From assembly GCF_000723165.1 (NCBI RefSeq), contig NZ_HG322949.1, positions 2,043,666-2,107,665 on the forward strand: DNA of 64,000 nucleotides. Reading direction: 5' to 3'. The DNA is from Janthinobacterium agaricidamnosum NBRC 102515 = DSM 9628. GTDB lineage: Bacteria > Pseudomonadota > Gammaproteobacteria > Burkholderiales > Burkholderiaceae_D. The notes under the pieces were generated by a model. That model did no database searches and was not told where the DNA came from. It was given only the letters and a program-made list of their open reading frames with translations. Position 1 is the stretch's first letter. The number at the start of each line of letters is the position of its first letter. Of this stretch, positions 17,648-28,100 are shown in pieces. The translations under genes and the position numbers were made by a program.

Positions 17648-17913
17648 TTTTCCCTCCAGATCGAAATCCGAACGTACTCAACCATTTGACATGCCTGACT
17701 TGATATTGGTTCAACTCTTATTGATACTTTTTTAATTCTTCTGCAAGATGTGAACGCTGTTGCTTCCTCACATCAAGCCACCCGTTTTACCCCCAGCCAA
17801 GCGTCAATTCGTGCAGGTAAATATGTTTGCAGGAAACTTTGATAGTATTCTTGTTTAAATTAGTTGCCTATACACTAGTTTTCTTTCACAGAATCAGAAT
17901 AAAGCGATCGACG
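17648..17913. other. Divergent promoter region, 266 bp
   Basis: An AT-richer spacer between the PHP-domain gene (minus) and the CHASE-domain kinase gene (plus). It must hold both promoters, but no -35/-10 pair with good match and spacing could be fixed. Confidence 0.4.
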
Positions 17914-20900
17914 ATGCATACCCTGGTCAAGGGCTGGACGGTTTCAAAGACAAAAATATGGGGCGCCGGACTGGTGCTGGCGCTGGCCGCCGGCGGCGGC
18001 CTGTCTGTTGCAGTGAGCCGCGCGGTCGAGGACGACGCGCGGCTGCGCTTCGACGCGCAAACGCATAATATTCAGCATAGCCTGTCGACGCGGGTCAATT
18101 CCTACGCCAACCTGTTGCGCGGCGTGGCGGCGGCGTTCAACGCCGCCGATGGCTTGACGCGCCGCCAATTCCACGATTATGCCGCCGGCCTGGAATTGGC
18201 CGAGCATTACCCGGCGATCGAAGCGCTCAGCTATATGCAGATCGTTACCGATGCCCAGCGCGATACGTTCGAAGCATCGGTGCGCAACGACCGCAGCTTG
18301 CAGCCCGGCGGTTATCCGGACTTTACGATCAAGCCGCCCGGCCGCCGGCCGCAGTATGGCGTGCTGACCTATATCGAGCCGATGGATGCGGCGGCCGACC
18401 GCTTCGGCATCGACTTGTACGCCAATCCGCTGGTGACCGGTACGCTGGCCCATATGCGCGACAGCGGCAAGCCGGGCAGTTCGGGCCAGGTGATCATGGT
18501 GCCGTGGCCGAGGTCGCATGTCGGCATGGCGCTGCGCCTGGCGGTGTACCGCAAGGGGGCGCCGCTGCCGGACCTGGCCGCGCGGCGCGCCGCCTACATC
18601 GGATCGGTCGGGGTCGGCTTCAGCGTGCCGAAGCTGGCGCAGGGCGCGCTGGAACAATTGCCGATGCCGCGCGTGAATTTGCTGCTGTATGCGGCCGCGC
18701 CCGGCGCGCCGCTGGCCGCCTCCGGCGGCGGGCTGGCCATCGAGCCGGGCGACCGGCTGCTGTTTAACGACAGCAAGCTGCGGGCGCGGGCCGAGCCGAC
18801 TTCGCGCGGCCGCGGCGGCGAGTATTTCGACGCCTTGTTGCCGGTCGATTTCAACGGCAGCATGTGGAAAGCCCATTTCGTGATGCGCAAGGCCGATTTG
18901 TATACCGGCTACGACCTGGTTTTCCCGTGGCTGGCGCTGTTCGGCGGCATGGCCGGCACCTTGCTGGTGTACGCCTGTTTCTTCACGCTGTATGCGTCGC
19001 GCCGCAACGCGATGAAGCAGCGTACCCTGCTTGACACGGTACTCGACAATATCGATGCGAATGTCTACATGAAGGATGGCCAGCGGCGCTATATCTACGT
19101 CAATGCGCGCATGGCGGCGGTGATGGGCTTGCCGGTGTCCGGCATTATCGGCAAGCTGGACCGCGAACTGATGTCGCCGCAGCAGGCCGACGCCGCGTGG
19201 CGCCTCGACAAGCGGGTACTGGACGAGTGCAGCAAGCATACCGGCGAAGAGCAATATATCGATCCGGCCGGACAAGTGCATTATTTATGGACCGTCAAGG
19301 TGCCGCTGGCCGACGAATACCAGGTGGCCGGCGTGATCGGCCTGTCGACCGACGTCACCGAACTGCATGCGCTGAAGGAGCAGGCCGACGCCGCCAGCCG
19401 CGCCAAGAGCGACTTCCTGTCGAACATGAGCCATGAAATCCGCACGCCGCTGAACAGCATCATCGGCATGGCGCACCTGGCGCTGAAATCGGTCAGCGAT
19501 CCGCGCCAGCGCGATTACCTGCAAAAAGTCTATCACTCGGGCCAGCATTTGCTGGGGCTGATCAACGATATCCTCGATTTCTCCAAGATCGAGGCCGGCA
19601 TGCTGGAACTGGAAGTGCTCGATTTCCGGCTCGACAGCCTGCTGGCGAACATCTCCGGCCAACTGGGCCAGGGCGCGTCGCTGAAGGGACTGGCGCTGGT
19701 ATTCCAGATCGGCCCGGGACTGTCGCAGCAAATGCGCGGCGATCCGCTGCGGCTGGAGCAGGTGCTGCTGAACCTGACCAGCAACGCGATCAAGTTTTCC
19801 GACAACGGCCAGATCGTGATCCGCGCCCGGCTGCTGGAAGAGCGCGCCGGCCACAGCGTGGTGCGTTTCGAGGTGCAGGATTTCGGCATCGGCATGACGG
19901 AACAGGAAGTGTCGCAATTGTTCCGCTCCTTCCACCAGGCCGACCCGTCGACCACCCGCAAATACGGCGGCAGCGGGCTGGGGCTGGCGATCAGCAAGCA
20001 ATTGGCGGAACTGATGGGCGGCAAGGTCGGCGTCGACAGCCGGCCCGGCGCCGGCAGCACCTTCTGGTTCACCGCGCAATTGCAGAAATGCCTGGAAGCG
20101 CCGGTCGAAAACGACGACGCCCTGCAATCGGGCGTGCTCGATGCGATCCGCGGCGCGGCTATCTTGCTGGTCGAAGATAACATCTTCAGCCAGCAGGTCG
20201 GCCAGGAATTGCTGGAAGACGCGGGCGCCACGGTCTGCGTCGCCAATAATGGCCGCGAAGCGCTGGACTTGCTGTTCAAGGAACGCTTCGATTGCGTGCT
20301 GATGGACGTGCAGATGCCGGTGATGGACGGTTTCGAAACCACCCGTCTGATCCGCGCCGAACCGCGCCTGAAGGACGTGCTGGTGATCGCGATGACCGCC
20401 AATGCCGGCAGCGAAGACCGGGTGCGCTGCCTCGACGCGGGCATGGATGAATTTGTCACCAAGCCGATCGCGCCGCACCTGCTGTTCGCGGTGCTGGCCA
20501 AATGGTTCCGCCGCCGCGGCGGCATCCAGCCGCGGCCGCATGCCGGCAAAGGCGGCTTGCCGGCCGCGCCGGCTTCGGCCCCGGTTTTGGCTTCGGCTCC
20601 GGCCGCCGCCGTCGCGCCGCGTCCGGCCGGCGACCCCGGCGTGTTCGACCTCGATGCGCTGGGCCTCACTTTCAGCAACGATCCCGTCAAGATGCGCAAA
20701 TACGCCTTGCTGTTCCTCGACGCGGCGCGCGACAGCATGGAGGAAATGACGCTGGCGATGGCGCGCGACGATTTATTGCAACTGGCCGAACTGGGCCACC
20801 GCACCAAATCGTCGGCCAAGGCGGTCGGCGCGACCGGTTTCGCGGCGCTGTGCCAGGCGCTGGAAACGCTGCGCCACGGCGGCGACCGGGAACAGGCGGC

Positions 20901-21003
20901 CGAGATGCTGGCCCGCATGCAGCCGGCGTTGCAGCGCCTGAGCGAACACATCGCGCTGGAATTTGGCGAACAGTTTCCCGATTCGGCGCTGCAAGGGCGA
21001 TAA
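17914..21003 (+). CDS. Hybrid sensor histidine kinase with CHASE, PAS, REC and HPt domains
   Basis: 1029 residues. Order: membrane segment near 12-35, periplasmic CHASE domain (about 45-320; [30 protein letters not shown]), second membrane segment (about 337-360), PAS ([20 protein letters not shown]), HisKA with acceptor His in [18 protein letters not shown] (near 506), HATPase ([19 protein letters not shown]), receiver domain with phospho-Asp in [16 protein letters not shown] (near 797), an Ala/Pro linker and HPt with His in [13 protein letters not shown] (near 961). CHASE domains sense small extracellular ligands. The partner regulator is not nearby. The start at 17914 is chosen by the membrane segment; no strong ribosome site is visible and the frame is open to 17827. 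Confidence 0.9.
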   Translation: MHTLVKGWTVSKTKIWGAGLVLALAAGGGLSVAVSRAVEDDARLRFDAQTHNIQHSLSTRVNSYANLLRGVAAAFNAADGLTRRQFHDYAAGLELAEHYPAIEALSYMQIVTDAQRDTFEASVRNDRSLQPGGYPDFTIKPPGRRPQYGVLTYIEPMDAAADRFGIDLYANPLVTGTLAHMRDSGKPGSSGQVIMVPWPRSHVGMALRLAVYRKGAPLPDLAARRAAYIGSVGVGFSVPKLAQGALEQLPMPRVNLLLYAAAPGAPLAASGGGLAIEPGDRLLFNDSKLRARAEPTSRGRGGEYFDALLPVDFNGSMWKAHFVMRKADLYTGYDLVFPWLALFGGMAGTLLVYACFFTLYASRRNAMKQRTLLDTVLDNIDANVYMKDGQRRYIYVNARMAAVMGLPVSGIIGKLDRELMSPQQADAAWRLDKRVLDECSKHTGEEQYIDPAGQVHYLWTVKVPLADEYQVAGVIGLSTDVTELHALKEQADAASRAKSDFLSNMSHEIRTPLNSIIGMAHLALKSVSDPRQRDYLQKVYHSGQHLLGLINDILDFSKIEAGMLELEVLDFRLDSLLANISGQLGQGASLKGLALVFQIGPGLSQQMRGDPLRLEQVLLNLTSNAIKFSDNGQIVIRARLLEERAGHSVVRFEVQDFGIGMTEQEVSQLFRSFHQADPSTTRKYGGSGLGLAISKQLAELMGGKVGVDSRPGAGSTFWFTAQLQKCLEAPVENDDALQSGVLDAIRGAAILLVEDNIFSQQVGQELLEDAGATVCVANNGREALDLLFKERFDCVLMDVQMPVMDGFETTRLIRAEPRLKDVLVIAMTANAGSEDRVRCLDAGMDEFVTKPIAPHLLFAVLAKWFRRRGGIQPRPHAGKGGLPAAPASAPVLASAPAAAVAPRPAGDPGVFDLDALGLTFSNDPVKMRKYALLFLDAARDSMEEMTLAMARDDLLQLAELGHRTKSSAKAVGATGFAALCQALETLRHGGDREQAAEMLARMQPALQRLSEHIALEFGEQFPDSALQGR

Positions 21004-21033
21004 TAGGCGTTTGCTTGATTATCGCGACAAAAC

Positions 21034-24000
21034 ATGGCCGCCAGCGTGACTCCGGGATTACTCATTTTGCACGGCAACCAGCTGGAGCAGTTGCGCGCCG
21101 CGGTGTTCCAGTGGCTGCGCAATCATCCGCTGGCGCCGCTGGAAACCGACATCTTCCTGGTGCAGTCGAACGGCGTGGCCGAATGGCTGAAGATCGCGCT
21201 GGCCGAGGAAATCGGCGTGTGCGCCGCGACCCGCATCGCCTTGCCGGCGCGGCTGCTGTGGGAAAGCTATCGCGGCATGCTGGGCCGCGAGCGGGTGCCG
21301 GGCCGCTCGCCATTCGACAAGTCGCCGCTGACCTGGCGTTTGATGCGGCTGTTGCCGGCCTTGCTGGAGCAGCCGGTATTCGCGCCGCTGCGTTATTTCC
21401 TGGCCGACGGCGATGCAGAACGGCGCTTGCAGCTGGCCGAACGGCTGGCCGACTTGTTCGACCAGTACCAGGTCTACCGCGCCGACTGGCTGGAAGACTG
21501 GGCCAGCGGCCTGGACCAGCTGCGCGGCGCGCGCGGCGCGCCGCTGATGCTGAAGGACGACCAGCGCTGGCAGGCGCAATTGTGGCGCGAAATTAACAGC
21601 AGCGTCGAGCCGCAGCAACGGGCTTCCGGCCGGGCCACCATCCACACCGAATTTTTGCGCGCCATCGCCGCCGGCGCAGTGCCGGCCGGGCGCTTGCCGC
21701 GCCGCGTGGTGCTGTTCGGCGTGTCGGCGCTGCCGTATCAGAATTTGCAGGCGCTGGCGGCGCTGGCCAGCCACACCCAGGTGCTGCTGGCGGTGCCCAA
21801 TCCGTGCCAGTTTTATTGGGGCGACATCATCGAGGGGCGCGACTTGCTGCGCGCCGCCTACAAGCGCCAGCAGCAAAAGAACGGCAGCGACCTGGCGCAG
21901 ATCCCGCTGGAAGAATTGCACGCCCACAGCCATCCGCTGCTGGCCAGCTGGGGCCGGCAGGGCCGCGACTTCATCCGCATGCTCGATGAATTCGATGAAG
22001 CGGCAGCGGCGGCCGGGCGCGACGACAGCCTGCGCATCGATTTGTTCAGCGCAGAGGACGGCGCCAGCCTGCTGGCCCAGGTGCACGCGGCGATCCGCGA
22101 ATTGCGTCCGTTGAGCGAGCATGCCGGCCTGCCGCCGGAAGGGGGCGACCGTTCGATCGAATTCCATGTCGCCCACAGCGTGCAGCGCGAAGTCGAAGTG
22201 CTGCACGACCAGTTGCTGCTGATGTTCAGCCGCAGCGAGGAAACCGGCTTGCGTCCGCGCGACGTGGTGGTGATGGTGCCCGACATCGATACGTTTACCG
22301 CCGCGATCCACGCGGTGTTCGGCCAGCACAAGCGCAACGACGCCCGTTTCATTCCGTTCGAGATCGGCGACGTCAAGGACCGCAGCGTCAATCCGCTGCT
22401 GGTGGCGCTGGAATGGCTGCTGCGCCTGCCGCAGCAGCGCTGCCGCCAGAGCGAGGTGCGCGACTTGCTGGACGTGCCGGCGCTGGCCGCGCGCTTCGGC
22501 CTGGGCGACGACGACTTGCCGACGCTGGGCGCGTGGATCGAGGGTGCGCGGGTGCGCTGGGGACTCGACCAGCAGCATCGCAGCGGCCTCGGGCTGGGCG
22601 CCGCGCTGGAACAGAATACCTGGATCTTCGGCATGCGCCGCATGCTGCTCGGCTACGCCAGCGGCGACGGCGGCAGCTTCGGCGGCATCGAGCCGTACGC
22701 CGAAGTGGGCGGGCTGGACGCCGCGCTGGCCGGCTCGCTGGCGCAACTGGTGGAAGCGCTGCTGCACTGGCGCGCCGTGCTGGCCCGGGTGCATACGCCG
22801 TCCGACTGGGGCGTGCTGGCGCGCGGCTTGCTGGCGGCATTTTTCAAGCCTGGCGACGAAGCCGACCGGCTCACGCTGGCGCAGCTGGAAGAAGCGCTGC
22901 AAGGCTGGCTGGAAACCTGCGACAGCGCCGCCTTCGATGAAGACGTGCCGCTGGCGGTGTTGCGCGAAGCGTGGCTGGGCGCGCTCGACGAGCCGACGCT
23001 GAACCATCAATTCGTCTCCGGCGGCGTGACCTTTTGCACCTTGATGCCGATGCGGGCGGTGCCGTTCCGCATCGTCTGCCTGCTCGGCATGAACGACGGC
23101 GATTTTCCGCGCCGCGCGCCGAAGGCCGATTTCGACTTGCTGGCGCAGCCGGGCATGGCGCGTCCCGGCGACCGTTCGCGGCGCGACGACGACCGCTACC
23201 TGATGCTGGAAGCGCTGCTGGCCGCGCGCGACAAGCTGTATGTCAGCTGGGTCGGGCGCAATGTGCGCGACAACAGCGAGCAGCCGCCGTCGGTGCTGGT
23301 GTCGCAATTGCGCGATTACCTGCAAGCCGGCTGGAACCTCGATTTACCCGCGCTGACCACCGAACATGCGTTGCAGCCGTTCAGCCGCCGCTATTTCGAG
23401 GGCGGCGGCTTGCTGACCTATGCCGGCGAATGGCGCGCCGCCCATGCCGATGCCGCCGCAGCGGACGCCGCCGCCTTGCCGCCGTTCGAGATCGAACCCG
23501 GCCTGCGCCTGAAGTTGAGCGAACTGGCCAGCTTCATGCGCCAGCCGGTCAAGTATTTTTTCCGGCGCCGCCTCAGCGTGACCTTTGCCGACATGGCCCT
23601 GGTCGGCGAAGACGAAGAACCGTTCGCGCTGAACGCGCTGGAACGCTACTTGCTGGAAGACACCCTGCTGGACCAGGCCAGCCAGCCGGAAGCGCTGGAC
23701 CAGGTGCGGGCCAGCCTGTTCGAACGGGCTGAAAAACTGCACCGCGAAGGCGTGCTGCCGATCGGCCTGATCGGCAGGCAGTGGCAAATCCAGCTGGTCG
23801 ATGCGCTGGTGCCGGTGCGCAGCGCCTGGCTGAGATTGTGCGAACGCTTTCCGCAGCCGGCCGACAAACAGGCGATCGTCCTCGATTTCGACGGCTTGCG
23901 CATCGAGGATTGGCTGGACCGGCTGCGCAGCGACGGCCATGGCAACACGGCGTGGCTGATGCAGATTTCATCGAAGATACTGGACCAGGCGGGCCAGCCG

Positions 24001-24441
24001 CGCGGCGACAAATTGATGCTGATGTGGCTGCGCCAGCTGGCCGCCGCCGCGCAGGGCTATCCGGTCACCGGCCACCTGGTGGCGCGCGACGCCGTCGTCA
24101 GCATGCCGCCGCTGGCGCAAGCGGCATCGCGGCAGGCGCTGGGCGCCTTGCTGGCCTTGTGGCGCGAAGGCATGAACCATCCGCTGCCGACCGCCTGCAA
24201 GACCGCGCTGGCGCTGGTGCTGGAGGGCGATCCGCGCAGCGTCTACGATGGCGGTTTCGAGATTGCCGGCGAGTCCGGCGAACTGTGCCTGGCGCGCCTG
24301 TGGCCGGATTTCGCGGCGCTGTCGGCCGAGCAAGCGTGGGCCGACTGCAGCCGGGAATTGTATGGCCCGCTGGTGGCCTGGATGAAAGAGCATATCGCCA
24401 TCGCGGCGATCGGCGGCGCTGAAGAGGGAGAGGGCGCATGA
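21034..24441 (+). CDS. recC: Exodeoxyribonuclease V subunit gamma (RecC)
   Basis: 1135 residues, normal for RecC. The protein starts LLILHGNQLEQLRAAVFQWL and carries the inactivated-helicase N-terminal domains (DIFLVQSNGVAEWLK, ALPARLLWESYRGMLGRERV) and the late LKLSELASFMRQPVKYFFRR segment. RecC splits the duplex ahead of RecB and RecD and scans for the Chi sequence. First gene of recC-recB-recD; its end overlaps recB by ATGA at 24438. Confidence 0.97.
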   Translation: MAASVTPGLLILHGNQLEQLRAAVFQWLRNHPLAPLETDIFLVQSNGVAEWLKIALAEEIGVCAATRIALPARLLWESYRGMLGRERVPGRSPFDKSPLTWRLMRLLPALLEQPVFAPLRYFLADGDAERRLQLAERLADLFDQYQVYRADWLEDWASGLDQLRGARGAPLMLKDDQRWQAQLWREINSSVEPQQRASGRATIHTEFLRAIAAGAVPAGRLPRRVVLFGVSALPYQNLQALAALASHTQVLLAVPNPCQFYWGDIIEGRDLLRAAYKRQQQKNGSDLAQIPLEELHAHSHPLLASWGRQGRDFIRMLDEFDEAAAAAGRDDSLRIDLFSAEDGASLLAQVHAAIRELRPLSEHAGLPPEGGDRSIEFHVAHSVQREVEVLHDQLLLMFSRSEETGLRPRDVVVMVPDIDTFTAAIHAVFGQHKRNDARFIPFEIGDVKDRSVNPLLVALEWLLRLPQQRCRQSEVRDLLDVPALAARFGLGDDDLPTLGAWIEGARVRWGLDQQHRSGLGLGAALEQNTWIFGMRRMLLGYASGDGGSFGGIEPYAEVGGLDAALAGSLAQLVEALLHWRAVLARVHTPSDWGVLARGLLAAFFKPGDEADRLTLAQLEEALQGWLETCDSAAFDEDVPLAVLREAWLGALDEPTLNHQFVSGGVTFCTLMPMRAVPFRIVCLLGMNDGDFPRRAPKADFDLLAQPGMARPGDRSRRDDDRYLMLEALLAARDKLYVSWVGRNVRDNSEQPPSVLVSQLRDYLQAGWNLDLPALTTEHALQPFSRRYFEGGGLLTYAGEWRAAHADAAAADAAALPPFEIEPGLRLKLSELASFMRQPVKYFFRRRLSVTFADMALVGEDEEPFALNALERYLLEDTLLDQASQPEALDQVRASLFERAEKLHREGVLPIGLIGRQWQIQLVDALVPVRSAWLRLCERFPQPADKQAIVLDFDGLRIEDWLDRLRSDGHGNTAWLMQISSKILDQAGQPRGDKLMLMWLRQLAAAAQGYPVTGHLVARDAVVSMPPLAQAASRQALGALLALWREGMNHPLPTACKTALALVLEGDPRSVYDGGFEIAGESGELCLARLWPDFAALSAEQAWADCSRELYGPLVAWMKEHIAIAAIGGAEEGEGA

Positions 24442-27400
24442 GCAGCCAATTGCTGCAACCGTTGAGTTTTCCGCTGCACGGCTCGCGCCTGATCGAAGCG
24501 AGCGCCGGCACCGGCAAGACCTGGACCATCGCCGCGCTGTACGTGCGGCTGGTGCTGGGCCATGGCGGCGCGCAGGGTTTTACGCGGCCGCTGCTGCCGG
24601 CCGACATCCTGGTGATGACCTTCACCCGCGCCGCCACGCGCGAACTGTCGAACCGGGTGCGCCAGCGGCTGGTCGAGGCGGCGGCTTATTTCCGCGGCGA
24701 GGCCAGTCGCGGCGACGATTACCTCGATGCGCTGCTGGAATCCTACCCTGACTACAGCGAACGGCAAAAGGCGGCGCACCGGCTGATGCTGGCCGCCGAA
24801 ACCATGGACGAGGCGGCGATCTTCACCATCGACGCGTGGTGCCAGCGCATGTTGCGCGAGCATGCGTTCGACAGCGGCAGCCTGTTCGACGAAGAACTGG
24901 TCAGCGACGAACAGGCGCTGTTCGAGGATGCGGCCCACGATTACTGGCGCCAGCAAGTCTATCCCTTGAACGCGGTCGCGCTGGAAGCGCTGCTGGCGTG
25001 CTGGAACGATGTCGGGGTGCTCAAGAAAACCATCCGCGAACTGGCCCGGCGCGCCGCCAGCCTGGACACCGGTGCCGATGAGGCGCTGGGCGCCTTGATC
25101 GGCCGGGTGCAGGCCGAGCAGCAGGCGCGGCTGGCGCAACTGAAACAGGGCTGGCTGGAACGGGCCGACCGCATGGAACAATGGATCGCCCGGCAGCGCG
25201 AGCTGTCGCCGAAGTGTTTTAACGGCACCAAGATGAAGCCGGAATCGTTGCTCAAATGGTTCGACGGCTTGCGGGCCTGGGCCGGCCAGCCTCACCTGGT
25301 CAGGCCGGACATCAGCGACACCGCGTGGCGCCGGCTGACGCCGGACGGCATCGCCGACGCGTACGCCAGGAATTTCACGGCCGAGGTGCCGGACGATTTC
25401 GACGCGACCGCCGCGCTGGCCGCCGCGCTGGCGCAGATCCAGCCGCTGGCGCATGCGCTGTACCGGCACGCGGCCGGCAAGATCGCCGCGCGCATCGAGG
25501 AATTAAAACGCCGCGCGCGCCAGTTCGGGTTCGCCGACATGCTGCTGCGCCTGCAAGCCGCGCTGCAAGGCGAAAACGGCGCCGCGCTGCGCCAGCGCAT
25601 CGTCGACCAGTATCCGCTGGTCATGGTCGATGAATTCCAGGATACCGCGCCGGGCCAGTATCGGATTTTCGACTTGCTGTACCGGGTCGCCGGCAACGAT
25701 CCGGCGCTGGGCCTGTTCCTGATCGGCGACCCGAAACAGTCGATTTACGGCTTTCGCGGCGCCGACATCCAGAGCTACCTGGCGGCGCGCCGCGCCACCG
25801 CCGGCCGGCATTACCAGCTGGGCACCAATTACCGCTCGACCGAACCGCTGGTGGCGGCGGTCAACCAGCTGTTCCTGCACGCCGAAGGTTCCGAACATTT
25901 CGCTGGTTTTACCGCCGGCGCCTTCCGCTACCGCAATGAGCGGGAAAATCCGCTGCCGTTCGAGGCCGTCCGCGCCAAGGGCCGCGGCGACCGGCTGGTG
26001 ACTGGCGACGGCCCGCTGCCCGCCTTGAGCGTGACGCTGGCCAGCGATGAAAACCTGAAGGGCGACGGCTACCGCGATTATTTCGCGCAGCACTGCGCCG
26101 AACATATCGTCGCCTTGCTGAACGATCCGCTGGCCGGTTTTGACGGCCAGAACGGCCTGGTACGGCTGCAGCCGGCCGATATCGCGGTGCTGGTGCGCGA
26201 CCGCCGCGAAGCGGCCGCGATCCGCCGCGCGCTGCAGCAGCGCAAGGTCGCCAGCGTGTATTTGTCGGACAAGGATTCGGTGATCGACAGCGAAGAGGCG
26301 GCCGACGTGCTGCGCTGGCTGCACGCGCTGGCCAATCCGCTCGATGGCGCGCTGGCACGGGCCGCGTTCGCGACGCGCACCATCGGCTTGCCGCTGGCCG
26401 CACTGGCGGCCTTGTCGAGCAACGAACTGGAATGGGAACAGCGCGTCGAACAATTGAAGGGCTTGCACCTGGTCTGGCAGCGCCAGGGCGTGCTGGCGAT
26501 GCTGCGCCGCTTCATCCATGAACTGAAATTGCCGTCGGCGCTGCTGCGACAGCCGGGCGGCGAACGGCGCCTGACCAATTTGCTGCACCTGGCCGAATTG
26601 TTGCAATCGGCCAGCCGCCAGCTCGATGGCGAACAGGCGCTGATACGCTGGCTGGCCGAGCAGATAGCTGGCGGCGGCGACGGCCAGGGCGACAGCGGCG
26701 AACGGGTGCTGCGCCTTGAAAGCGACGCCGAACTGGTCAAGGTGGTGACGGTGCACAAGTCCAAGGGCCTGGAGTATCCGCTGGTGTATCTGCCGTTCGC
26801 GGTCACCGCGCGCAAGGCCGAGCGGCGCAACCGCAGCTTCTTCGAATATACCGACGGCGACGGCGTGCGCCAGATCGACATGGCCCTGAGCGACGACGCG
26901 TTGGAAGCGGTCGAGGCGGCGCGCATCGAAGAAGATTTGCGGCTGCTGTACGTGGCGCTGACGCGCGCCCGCCACTACCTGTGGCTGGGCGTGGCGGCGC
27001 TGGCCAGCCGCAAGGCCGGCGACAATGTGCTGCACGAATCGGCGCTCGGCTATTTGCTGGCCGGCGGCGAAAAATTGCCGGCCGCCGAATTGCTGCCGCG
27101 CTGGCAGCGCTTGCGGCAAGTGTGCGGCGACATCGCCATCGCCGTGGCCGGCCAGCCCGAAAAAATGACGCCGTTGAAGCGTCTTGAATTGCGTCCGGCG
27201 CTGGGCGATGCGGCGTTATTTGGCGGACGGTTCGAACGCGACTGGACGGTCGGCAGTTTTACCTCGCTGACGCGGCAGATCGGCGCCGCCAATGCGCATG
27301 TGCCGCAACTGGCGCGCGATGAAACCCTGCTGGAAGACGACGACAGCACAGAGGCGATGCGCACCGACGACGCGCCGTGGCACCGTTTTCCGCGCGGCTC

Positions 27401-28100
27401 GGTGCCGGGCAACTTCCTGCATGAGCAACTGGAGTGGATGGGCCAGGAAGGCTTCGCCATCATCCACGACGACACCTTCGACAGCCGGCTGGCCGCGCGC
27501 TGCGAGCGGGCCGGCTGGGGCCACCGCCAGGACGATACCATCATCTGGCTGCGCGCGGTGGCCGAAACGCCGCTGCCGCTGCTGGGCGCCGCGCTGTGCG
27601 AGATCGCATCGCTGCTGCCGGAAATGGAATTCTGGTTCCCCAGCGAGCGCTTGAATACCGCCGCGCTGGACCAGCTGTGCAGTGCGCATCTGCTGGGCGA
27701 AACGCCGCGTCCGGCCTTGCCGCGGCGCCAGCTGCACGGCATGCTGAAAGGGTATGCCGACCTGGTCATCGAACGCGACGGCCGCTACTGGGTGCTCGAC
27801 TACAAATCGAATTTCCTCGGGACCGGCGATGGCGCCTACCATCGGCAGGCGCTGGCCAACGGCATGGCGCAGCACCGCTACGATATCCAGGGCGCGGTCT
27901 ACCTGCTGGCGCTGCACCGCTTGCTGCGCAGCCGCCTGGGCGACAGCTACGATCCGCAACAGCACCTGGGCGGCGCGCTGTTCCTGTTTTTGCGCGGCAT
28001 CGCCAACCCGCATACCCACGGCTGTTACTGGCTGGCGCCGGACACCGCGCTGCTCGACGGCCTGGACCGATTACTCGATGAGCCCCACCATGAAGATTGA
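24438..28100 (+). CDS. recB: Exodeoxyribonuclease V subunit beta (RecB)
   Basis: 1220 residues. A 3'-5' SF1A helicase with Walker A EASAGTGKTWTIAAL (near 17-27), motif II VDEFQDTAPGQYRIF, motif III LFLIGDPKQSIYGFRGAD, motif IV/V VKVVTVHKSKGLEYPLV and LLYVALTRARHYLWLG. The C-terminal nuclease domain has the catalytic pattern DLVIERDGRYWVLDYKSNF (near 1110-1125; Asp and Lys of DYK). It unwinds and degrades DNA ends until Chi, then loads RecA. Overlaps both recC (4 bp) and the likely recD start. Confidence 0.97.
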   Translation: MSSQLLQPLSFPLHGSRLIEASAGTGKTWTIAALYVRLVLGHGGAQGFTRPLLPADILVMTFTRAATRELSNRVRQRLVEAAAYFRGEASRGDDYLDALLESYPDYSERQKAAHRLMLAAETMDEAAIFTIDAWCQRMLREHAFDSGSLFDEELVSDEQALFEDAAHDYWRQQVYPLNAVALEALLACWNDVGVLKKTIRELARRAASLDTGADEALGALIGRVQAEQQARLAQLKQGWLERADRMEQWIARQRELSPKCFNGTKMKPESLLKWFDGLRAWAGQPHLVRPDISDTAWRRLTPDGIADAYARNFTAEVPDDFDATAALAAALAQIQPLAHALYRHAAGKIAARIEELKRRARQFGFADMLLRLQAALQGENGAALRQRIVDQYPLVMVDEFQDTAPGQYRIFDLLYRVAGNDPALGLFLIGDPKQSIYGFRGADIQSYLAARRATAGRHYQLGTNYRSTEPLVAAVNQLFLHAEGSEHFAGFTAGAFRYRNERENPLPFEAVRAKGRGDRLVTGDGPLPALSVTLASDENLKGDGYRDYFAQHCAEHIVALLNDPLAGFDGQNGLVRLQPADIAVLVRDRREAAAIRRALQQRKVASVYLSDKDSVIDSEEAADVLRWLHALANPLDGALARAAFATRTIGLPLAALAALSSNELEWEQRVEQLKGLHLVWQRQGVLAMLRRFIHELKLPSALLRQPGGERRLTNLLHLAELLQSASRQLDGEQALIRWLAEQIAGGGDGQGDSGERVLRLESDAELVKVVTVHKSKGLEYPLVYLPFAVTARKAERRNRSFFEYTDGDGVRQIDMALSDDALEAVEAARIEEDLRLLYVALTRARHYLWLGVAALASRKAGDNVLHESALGYLLAGGEKLPAAELLPRWQRLRQVCGDIAIAVAGQPEKMTPLKRLELRPALGDAALFGGRFERDWTVGSFTSLTRQIGAANAHVPQLARDETLLEDDDSTEAMRTDDAPWHRFPRGSVPGNFLHEQLEWMGQEGFAIIHDDTFDSRLAARCERAGWGHRQDDTIIWLRAVAETPLPLLGAALCEIASLLPEMEFWFPSERLNTAALDQLCSAHLLGETPRPALPRRQLHGMLKGYADLVIERDGRYWVLDYKSNFLGTGDGAYHRQALANGMAQHRYDIQGAVYLLALHRLLRSRLGDSYDPQQHLGGALFLFLRGIANPHTHGCYWLAPDTALLDGLDRLLDEPHHED

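Noticed and set aside
21058..23325. 755-codon minus-strand open frame opposite recC
   Set aside because: Arg/Gln/His-rich composition typical of a frame mirroring a GC-rich gene; recC is certain.
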